A stretch of DNA of 64,000 nt, from contig CP084620.1 in the NCBI GenBank assembly GCA_025917655.1, forward strand, positions 1,364,001 through 1,428,000, given 5' to 3'. The notes beneath the pieces were generated by a model. The model saw only the letters and a list, made by a program, of their open reading frames with translations. It did no database searches and had not been told where the DNA came from. Positions within the stretch are counted from its first letter, which is position 1; each line of letters starts with the position of its first letter. The position numbers were made by a program, and so were the translations under genes. This DNA is from Chlorella sorokiniana (taxonomy: Eukaryota; Chlorophyta; Trebouxiophyceae; Chlorellales; Chlorellaceae). This document shows, piece after piece, positions 55,701-64,000 of the stretch.

Positions 55701-58700
55701 GGGGGCGGCTGCACGGCAGCCTGGGGCGGCTGTTTGGTGGTTGCGGCTCACCCCCTTCCCCCGTCCTCCCCCTCGCCCTCCCCCAGGTCTGCTACCACGG
55801 GCCCATCAACGAGGTGCTGCCCTTCTTTCAAGGCCTGGGCTTCGCCTGCCCGCCCCGCCGCGGCGTGGCCGACTTCCTGCAGGCAAGCATTGGCAGCGCC
55901 GGGGCGTGCGATGGCTTGCTGCCTGCTGTCGCGAAGATGGTCAGGCGACTTACATGGGGGGCCAAGAGGGGCACCTGCCTGCACGCTGCCCACTCCACAC
56001 CCGTGTGCCCCCGCCGCAGGAGGTCACCACTCCGAGCGACCAACATGTGAGCCTGCCAGGCATCCGTGCGAGCTGCCGCCGGCACTGAGCAGCCACTGCG
56101 GCGATGTGAGTGGCTGGCTCCGCGCAGCAACACCCACCCTCTCCCCCGCCCCTGCCCCTGCCCTGCCGCAGAAGTATTGGGCCATGAGCAACCAGCGCCC
56201 CTACCGCTACGTGCCGGTGGTGGCTGTGGAGCAGCACTTCAAGAGGAGCGAGCAGTGGCAGGGGGTGGCGGCGCGCCTGGCCCAGCCCTTTGACACCTCC
56301 TCCGCCGATCCCCGCGCCCTGGCCACCACCAAGTGAGAACGGGAGGGGGCTTGCTGCTGACTGGGAAGGGCGTAGGTTGAACCCTTGCCGCGCTGATCCC
56401 CCCCGCCCCCGCAGTTACGGTCAGACCTGCTCCCACATGTTGCGCACCAACTTCCGGCGCATTGTGATCCTGCAGCAGCGCAACAAGATCTTCTCCATCA
56501 TCCGCACCAGCCAGGTGCTGCTCATGGCCTTTGTGGTGTCCACCGTGTTCTGGCGGGTGAGCCCGGCTGGAGCCAGGGCGCTGGGCACGGTCAGCCGGCC
56601 CCATATGTTTGCGGCGACCGCAAGGGCTGCCTTGGTCGAGGCTTGGTGGCGGTCGGGTGCTTGCAAGGAGGATTGTAAACGCCAGGAGGCCTCCACCCAC
56701 CTCCCCGCCGCTGCCGCACCGTGCCATGCGGCACCGCAGGAGGACAAGAACACGGTGGACGACGGCAACCTCTTCATGGGCGTGCTCTTCTACTCGTTGC
56801 TGTACCAGCTGCTGGGCGGCATCAGCGAGATGCACCTGCTGGTGGCCAGGCTGAGGTGAGCGCTGACTTGACCGAGCGGCTGGCCTGCCCGCTCCCGGCT
56901 GCTACTGCTGATCCAACCCTCCCTCCCCTGCCGTGGCGCAGCGTGTTCTTCCGCCAACGGGACGTGCGCTTCTACCCAGGCAAGCGTCATCCTGCGTGGC
57001 GTGCCTGCGACAGCAGCACCGCCTTGGTGCTCTGCCCACCAAGCCGCTGCTTCTTGCCTTCATGCGCAGGCTGGTGCTTTGCCGTGCCCACGTTTGTGCT
57101 GCGGGTGCCGTGGAGCTTCCTGGAGTCCACGCTGTGGACCATGCTGGTGCGCGCTGGGCAATCCCACCCTCTGCTGTTGCTTCAGCTGAATGGGCAGGGC
57201 TAGCTGAGCATGCGCACCCCCCTTGCAGGTGTACTGGATTGTGGGGTTCTCTCCCTCCGTGCGCTTCCTCATGTTCTGGTGAGCAGGGGGCGCGGCGTGC
57301 GCTGGCGTCGGTGTGATACGACGTGCCCAGCGGTGCCGAGCAGCCCCTCCATCCCCCTGCTGCAGGCTGTTGCTGTTCCTGGCCAACATCTGGTCGGTGG
57401 GCATGTTCCAGGTGCGCTCAGCCGGGAGGCAGGGAAAAGCAGGGCGGCGCAACTGCAGGAGCACTCGTGAACACTGGCCTGAGTGGGCAGCACCCTGAGC
57501 GCCTGCTTGCTCCATGCCGCAGCTGGTCGCCGCCGTCACCCGCGACGACACGATCGCCACCTCCGTGGGCAGCTTCCTGCTGCTCATCTTCATCAACCTC
57601 ACCGGCTTCGTGCTGAACGCGGGCGACATCAAGCCCTGGTGGATCTGGGGTGAGTGGCCGCACATTGCCTGGCGGCCGCCCAGCTCCCGTCCATCCATTT
57701 CTGATGCACTCACGAATGCTCTCACTCCCTCCTCCACCACCCCTCCCACAGGATACTGGGTGGGTGCTCATCCTCACCTTGACGAGTTCCCTCTTGCAGC
57801 TTGCGACTCCCGCCCTGTCTCCCTGACCCTGCCTGCCTCCCCCGCTGCAGGCCAACCCCTTTGCGTGGCTAAGCCGCGCCCTTTGCATCAACGAGTTCAC
57901 CTCCAGGTGGGCAGCTGGCAGCCCCAGCGCCTGCTGGCTTCCTCAGCCTAGGTTCCAAGGCAGATTGAGCGGCAGGGTTCGCGGCAGCCGCCCAACATCC
58001 CCCTTGCACCCCGCAGTCAATGGATGCGCCCCAGCCCCACCAACCCGAGCGTCCCCCTGGGCATTGACGTGCTGCAGTTCAGGTGAGCTGTTGGGGCGGC
58101 GTGTGTGTGTGTGGGGGGGGGGGGCTGCTTGAAACCCGTGTGCAGCGCCGGTTGGGGCCATTCACAGCCGTGGTGCTTGTGTGCATCCGCCCCGCCAACC
58201 ACCCGCCATCACCACGAACACATGCTGCCCCCGTTGCTGTGGCCTCTCCCCGCAGGGGCTACCCCAGCGAGTACTGGTGGTGCTGGGCCGCCGTCGGCTT
58301 TGTGCTGGGCAGCCTGGCCATCATCGAGCTCCTCTTTGTGGCCACCCTCACCTTCATCGGCGGTGAGCCTCTGCAAGCCGGCCATCATGACGTGATGTGT
58401 GGGGAGCAGCGCTCCTCCCTGCTCCAGCTGCTTGGTTCACGCACTCCCCCTGCCCGCTGCTCTGCTGCCGCAGCCCCGCGCGAGCGCCGCACCATCACCC
58501 CGAGGCGTTGGAGGAGTTCAAGCAGAGCCGCACGCAGCTGCTGACGCCCGACCCCTCCACCACAGGACCGGTGCGTGGGCGGTTGGCGAGGCCGTGTGGC
58601 GATGGGGGCAAGGCTGTTTTCCAGTTGAGGTGCTGAAGTGGCCTGCCGCATCGCATGCCCTGCCCCCTGTGCAGGGCGATGCTGAGGGGGCATGGTGTCC

Positions 58701-61700
58701 TGGCCCTCGTCAGCTGCCAAAGGCGCCTTCGGCTCGCCCGGTCCGCCCACCTCAATGGCACAGCAAAGCCCCCTGCTGCGTCGGAAGCTTCTGGCACCAA
58801 GGATGGCGCCGCACAGCGCGTGGAGGCAGCCCCCTCTCGCTGCACGCCATGCCCGCCAGTGAGCCAGCCGCCATCGGGCAGCTCGACACGGCCAACAATT
58901 CGTTTGCCAGCGGCGGGCGCCCAAGCTTTGCGTCCGGAGAAGAGTGAGCGGCTGGCGGGATGCCTGTTGGGGCTTGACCTCTGCACCCCGTTGGGCTCAC
59001 ACTCTTGACCTGAGGCACCCTGACTGCTCTTCACCCTTCTGCTGCTGCAGGCCTCTCAGCCCCCGCCGCGCCTTCCTCCGCTCCAGCCAGCGCATGAGCC
59101 AGGCATCGCAGACCGCGCAGGTGTACCGCCAGCGCACCGCCATCCCCTTCGACCCAATCGTCATGACCTTCCGCAACGTCGAGTACAGTGTGCCACTGCC
59201 CCCGGTAAGGGGCCGTGAGGGGGCGCGTGGGGGCGGTAAACAGAGGAACCCCATACATGCGTGCCTGCCCCAACACACTGCCGTTGACCCCCGCACGATG
59301 CCATGTAGGATGCCGATGCCAGCCGTGCAGACGTTCCTGATGCGGGCCCCCACGCTGGCTCGCTGCGCCTGCTCAAGGGCATCAACGGTGCCTTCCGCCC
59401 GCACGTGCTCACGGCTCTCATGGGAGCATCTGGGGCAGGTGGGCGGGGAGGTTGGGTCACAGTAAGCTGCTGCAATGCTGCTGTGTGGGGTGATGCCGAT
59501 CTGCCTGATTGGTAAATTCGTTTCTTCACCTGAGCCTCCACCCTGCGCGTCCCACCCTTGGCTGCCCCAGGCAAGTCGACCCTGCTGGATGTCCTGGCAG
59601 ACCGCAAGGTGAGCTGAGCCCTGGAACCGCTTGAACGCTTCCCCACACAAGACAGCTTCATCACTACTCCCCCTCCCCCGGTGCTCCCCCCGCTGTGCAA
59701 CCTTCCCCCGTGTGCTCCCCATGCTGTGCAGACAGAGGGCCTGATCACTGGGGATGTCAAGGTCAACGGCTTCCCAAAGGACCCCCGCACCTTTGCCCGC
59801 GTCATGGGGTGGGTGCGGGCTGGCATCAGCCCTGCCGTCTTGCTGCTTTGCTTTGTGGCGGCGTGCTGGCCGTGCCTGGCATGCCCAACCAGCAACTGTC
59901 GCGCTGTCACGCTTGTCCTCCCTCCCCTACCCCCACCTGCTGCCGCAGATATGTGGAGCAAACAGACGTGAGTGCTGCTGCCTGATGGTTGGCACCAGGT
60001 GTTCTGCACGCCGCCCTGCGTGTGCAGGGTGGCGTCGGCATGAGCGGCCCCTTCACTCCTCTCCTCTTTCCCCCCGCAGATCCACATGGCCCAGACCACG
60101 GTGCAGGAGGCCTGCCACTTCAGCGCCAAACTTCGCCTGCCCACCTCCGTGGATGCCTACTCGCGAGCACAGTTTGTGGAGGAGGCAAGTGCACGCAGAG
60201 TGGCAGGCAGCGAGCTTTTCGCAGCGTTGGTGCATGCGTCCCATGCTCGCCGGTGGCCCTCGGCGGGCGCCCCCGCTGCATCCCCCTCTCCACCCTGCAC
60301 CTGCCCGCCCGCTGCTGCCCCAGATCATGTCTCTGGTGGAGCTGGACCGCCTGCGCCACGCGTACGTGGGTGTGCCCGGGGTCAGCGGGCTCAGCGTGGA
60401 GCAACGCAAGCGTCTCACCCTGGCGGTGGAACTGGTGGTGAGCGCCGCCGCCCTGCTCAATGAAACATGAGCTGCCGCTCCCGGCCGCTCGGCTGTTTGC
60501 GCCCGCCATGCACCCCCTCGCTCCCTCCTCGTGCTCTGGCCCACCTGCGCGCGCCGTCCTGTGCCCCCTGCAGGCCAACCCCGCAATCGTGTTCATGGGT
60601 ATGCCTGCCTGCTCGCTTGCCGGTTGGTTGTCTGGGTGTGTCTGCGTGTGTTTAGGCGAGCTGCATGCGATGCGTTTCAAGCGGCATGTGCCACCTCCTG
60701 TGCCTCTGCGCAGACGAGCCCACCTCTGGCCTGGACGCGCGCCGCCAGCATTGTGATGGATGCAGTGCGCGCCACGGTGGTGAGTGGGGCGCTGGGGCGC
60801 AGATGGGGGCTGCTGCACGCGCTGCTGCTGGGCTGGGCCAGTCGCTCCTGCAGGCCCTGCGTGGCCGCACGGCCCTGGCTCATGTGGGCATTGCTTCCTA
60901 CAGGACACTGGCCGAACTGTCGTCTGCACCATCCATCAGCCTTCCTTGGACCTCTTCGAGGTGGGTGCCCGGCAGGCGCCAACACACATGACCAAGGCCA
61001 GCCAGACCGCAGCCGGCCGAGCTGCCTCCTCAGCCGCATGCCCCGCACTGCGCTGGGTGCCTGCCCTGCCCTCCCCCACCCCCACCCGCCACTCCCACGC
61101 GCACATACTGATGCAGGCCTTTGACGAGCTGCTGCTGCTGAAGCCTGGCGGCAGCACCATCTACTTTGGCCCGCTGGGCGACGAGAGCGCCGACCTGCTG
61201 GCCTACTTCCAGGCGCTGCCGGGGTCACGCCCTGCCCCCACAACTACAACCCAGCCAACTGGTGCGTGTGTGTAGGTGGTGTGCGGTGGGGGGGGTGGGG
61301 GGATGAAGGGTTGTGTCTGTGTGTGTGGTGTGGTGGGGGTGGGGGTGGGGGTGGTGGGGGTGGGGGTGTGGGGGTGTGGGGGGCGCGGCGGGCAGGTGTA
61401 CCAACGTAACTGCGTCAGAGAGTTGGTGTTTCGGGGGAGTACGTGGGCTTCCCGCTCATGCATGATCCTTTGAACGAGCGCATCTGCCCGCCCTCTTCCC
61501 CCTCCAACACGCTCTCCAGGATGCTGGAGGTGACCAACCCCGGGAACGAGCAAAAGCTGGGCACCGACTTTGCCGAGGTGTACCGCGCCAGCGAGGTGGC
61601 CAGGTGGGTGGTTGTACTGCCTGCCTGCCAGCCTTGCCCAGTCCTGTCCTGCGGGCTGCCCGGCTGCACCCACCCTCTGCACCCATACTCCGCATCTGCC

Positions 61701-63769
61701 GCTTGTGGGCCGCCAGGCGCATGGAGGGCGTGATTGCTGAGCACGAGCAGCCCAAGGAGGGCGCGTCCCCAGTGCGGTACGAAGACCTGCTGCCCCCGGC
61801 TTCATGGGCCAGCTCACCGCCAACCTGCGCCGCAACTTCATCATCTACAACCGAGCGCCAGGTGGGCGCCAGCCAGGGGGCCTCTCTTCTGTGCAAGCTG
61901 CAGGCTGCCCCATGCCTGCCTGCGCGGCTGCCTGGAAGCGCGGCTGCCACAGAAGCGGAGCTTAGCTTCCCCTGGGCTTGCCGCAGAGTACAACGTCACG
62001 CGAGCTGTGGTCACCATCCTGGTCGGGCTTGCATTCGGGACGATGTTCTGGCGCGATGGGAACAACCGCACCACAGTGGCCGGGGTGCTCAACATCATGG
62101 TGCGCACCGTCCGCCTGCGACGGCGCTTTGCGGCTGTGAGGACACTGTCGCCGCTGCGCTGTGCTGTGCCATCTGGCCGGCATGAACGACGCCGTGTGCG
62201 TCAGCCGCCGGCGGTCGACTGTCTCTGCCGCCGAGGCCCCGTGACACGCCCAGCATGCTCTGCATCCCGCCTGCAGGGCGTCCTCTTTGCCAGCACCCTC
62301 TTCCTGGGCATCAGGTGGGCGGCATGCAGCAGGCACAGCTGGGATCCCAGGCGATCAGCACAGCGCGCGCACATCCTGCCCCTGCCTGCCCTGCCGCTGC
62401 GCCCGCGGTCGACGCCGTGAGCCCCCCACACCTCACTCTGTCCCTCCCTCGCACCTCCCAACGCGAGCCCTGCAGCAACTGCCTGTCCGTCCAGCACCTG
62501 GTGTCGGCTCAGCGCACCGTGTTCTACCGCGAGGTGGCGGCGGGCATGTACTCCGCCTGGTCCTTCGCCCTGGCGCAGCAGCTGGTGGAGATCCCGTACC
62601 TGGTCGTGCAGAGCGTGGTCTACTCCAGCATTGTGTACTGGTGGGTGAGGGGTGTCATGCGTGTCACTGTGTGATGCCGCATGTGAAGGCGGGCCGCGCA
62701 GAGTCGGAAGCGGAGGGGCCGGGGTGCCATGCTCCCAGTATCTGAGGGCGCGCCCCCTTGCTGCCCCGCTCCACAGGATGGCGTGGTTCGCGCGGGATGC
62801 CGGCCTCTTCTTCTGGTTCTTCTGGGACTTCCTGCTCACGCTGTGGTGAGCCGCTGTGATCCGGGATTGCACCGCTGGCAGGAACACGCTGCCCACTGGC
62901 GCCGCCACCCTGGTCCGCAGGTACTTCACAACGCTGGGCATCGCCGCCGTCAACCTGACGCCCTCGGTGCCGCTGTCAAATGTGGCGTGCAGCTTCTTGT
63001 TCGGCTTCTTCAACTTGCTGGCAGGTCTGTGTTGTTCAAGGGCATAATGCCTCGCTCTTGCTGTCACTTCATTGCCACTCAACAGCCCCTGCTGCTGGCC
63101 ATGACCTCACCACTTCTGCACTGCACAATCGCCGCAGGTTTCCTCATCCCCATTCCTGCCATGCCACGCTACTGGTGGGTAGGGGTTGACATGGGGCTGG
63201 GGTGGCATGCATCAATCAGCGGTCGCTGTGCACGACCCCCACCCCACCCCACCCCACCCCACCCCCCGGGCACTGCAGGTTCTGGGCGGCCTACCTCAAC
63301 CCTGTGCAGTGGTCCATCTACGGCCTGATCATCACCCAGCTGGGAGGCTTCAGCAACGAATACATCACTGGTGCGTTTGTGGAGCACTGGGCAGCGCACA
63401 CACACGCACACGCACACGCACACACACCTGCCAAGGCACCAAGCTGGTTGCCGCCCTGCCGTCCTCCGCAGATCTCAACGGCGTCACCAAGAGCATTCCC
63501 CAGTTCCTGTCTGACCGCTTCAGCTACGAGACCTACATGGAAGGTGATGGGTCTCGCTTGGTTCATGTCGCAAGCAAGCTTCTGGCCAGCAAGCGCCCCG
63601 TGTGCGGGCATGAGCGATGCTGCTGCGGGGCTGCTCCTCACGGGACCCCCTTCCTGCCCCTGCATGCTGCTCTGCAGGCCCCATCGTTGCCATCCTTCTT
63701 GCCTTCATCCTCGCCTTCGCCAGCATCGCCTGCATCAGCCTCAGGTACATCAACTTCCAGCGCCGTTGA
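52718..63769 (+). CDS. Full-size ABCG transporter (PDR type)
   Basis: A plasma-membrane exporter class that moves terpenoids, lipids or xenobiotics; substrate not predictable. Domain order is NBD1-TMD1-NBD2-TMD2 across some 40 short exons. N-terminus: [19 protein letters not shown], then [23 protein letters not shown]1: Walker [10 protein letters not shown] (53986-54015), [15 protein letters not shown] (about 54510), signature [13 protein letters not shown] split by an intron (about 55140-55265), Walker [14 protein letters not shown] (about 55388). TMD1 runs from about 56460 to 58360 ([34 protein letters not shown]). NBD2: MGASGAGKST (about 59420-59575), [19 protein letters not shown] (about 60380), Walker B plus [10 protein letters not shown] (60580-60740), [13 protein letters not shown] (about 60925). 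TMD2: [20 protein letters not shown] (about 61985) to [20 protein letters not shown] (about 63680). Stop at 63769. The intron after the NBD1 signature exon has a GC donor. A missing C at 52855-52857 affects the first exon. All ATPase motifs look intact. Confidence 0.93.
61262..61390 (+). repeat. G-rich GT tract at the start of an ABCG intron
   Basis: Immediately after the exon ending YNPANW, about 120 bases of GTGTG and G-run units, with several blocks of five or more G. Strong G-quadruplex potential in the nascent RNA. Confidence 0.85.
63236..63270 (+). repeat. CCCCA tandem repeat before a 3' splice site
   Basis: Seven or so CCCCA units end about 10 bases before the CTGCAG acceptor that precedes [12 protein letters not shown]. 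The DNA minus strand is G-quadruplex prone. Confidence 0.85.
63395..63428 (+). repeat. CA/CACG microsatellite in an ABCG intron
   Basis: A run of CACA and CACG units in the intron before the exon starting [12 protein letters not shown]. Confidence 0.8.
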
Positions 63770-63902
63770 GCACCATCCAAGTTCGGCGTCACATGCAAAC
63801 GAGGGGTGGCGCTGCTGGCGCCACCGCATCGGGCGCAACCGCCAAGCTGCGCCTTGGCTCTGTCAAGCTGCAAATGCAATTCTTGCCTGATCTGCTACAT
63901 TT

Positions 63903-63907
63903 TGTAA
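63903..63907 (+). terminator. TGTAA poly(A) signal of the ABCG gene
   Basis: TGTAA 134 bases after the ABCG stop, within the last bases of the window. Confidence 0.5.
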
Positions 63908-64000
63908 GTGTTTCCATGTCTGGAAAGTTGGACAGCACAGCTTTACAGGCCGGACCAGCAGATTTCGAATGGCAGGAGGGTATTCAGATCGATGATCGCA

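Overview
This window is nuclear DNA from a green alga, most likely of the Chlorella clade (Trebouxiophyceae). The base composition is very GC-rich. Genes are broken into many short GT-AG introns, with a few GC-AG ones. The poly(A) signal is the chlorophyte TGTAA motif, seen downstream of several stop codons. The gene content is plant-type: plastid photosystem II core phosphatase, plastid NUDX23, plastid prephenate aminotransferase, full-size ABCG/PDR transporter and DDX46/PRP5. I see no operons, rRNA, CRISPR or intact transposon.

Layout. 1-993 (-): start of a secreted or ER-lumenal thioredoxin-fold protein that runs off the left edge. 1298-5411 (-): PH-domain CAMK-type kinase. 5877-8435 (+): PBCP-type PP2C phosphatase with a long coiled-coil N-terminus. 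9031-11957 (+): three-RRM CELF/Bruno-like protein. 13111-14114 (-): C2-domain protein. 14686-20828 (+): spliceosomal DEAD-box helicase PRP5/DDX46. 21768-23488 (+): bZIP factor. 23773-27035 (+): Mut-7/EXD3-like 3'-5' exonuclease. 27194-28429 (-): NUDX23. 29004-31799 (+): S10 serine carboxypeptidase. 32197-34054 (+): patatin-like hydrolase. 34639-36190 (-): unidentified small acidic protein. 36470-38615 (-): LEO1 of the Paf1 complex. 38959-39764 (+): NDUFS6 of complex I. 39995-41294 (-): CSN7. 41572-42834 (+): rhomboid protease. 43041-45452 (-): prephenate/aspartate aminotransferase. 45979-47826 (-): 2-oxoglutarate/Fe(II) oxygenase. 48373-51838 (+): tail-anchored golgin. 52718-63769 (+): full-size ABCG/PDR transporter.

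The genes do not form one pathway. Loose themes are RNA processing and transcription (PRP5, CELF-like, LEO1, EXD3, bZIP), plastid functions (PBCP, NUDX23, aminotransferase, probably the rhomboid), and membrane traffic or transport (golgin, ABCG). Many neighbours are divergent and share 0.3-0.6 kb promoter regions. EXD3/NUDX23 and possibly CELF-like/C2 converge with overlapping 3' ends.

The most important caution is that nearly every conserved gene needs one or more single-base corrections, nearly all in short G or C runs, to keep its conserved motifs in frame. I read this as uncorrected consensus error, not pseudogenes. CDS entries are therefore gene spans (start codon to stop codon, introns included). 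Exon boundaries are given only where I worked them out. The most biologically unusual observations are a DYD-motif PH-kinase with an MGC start, a coiled-coil extension on PBCP, an altered zinc site in NDUFS6, G-rich starts and CA-rich ends of introns, a repeated 12-bp palindrome, and a tRNA-like A-box/B-box element.
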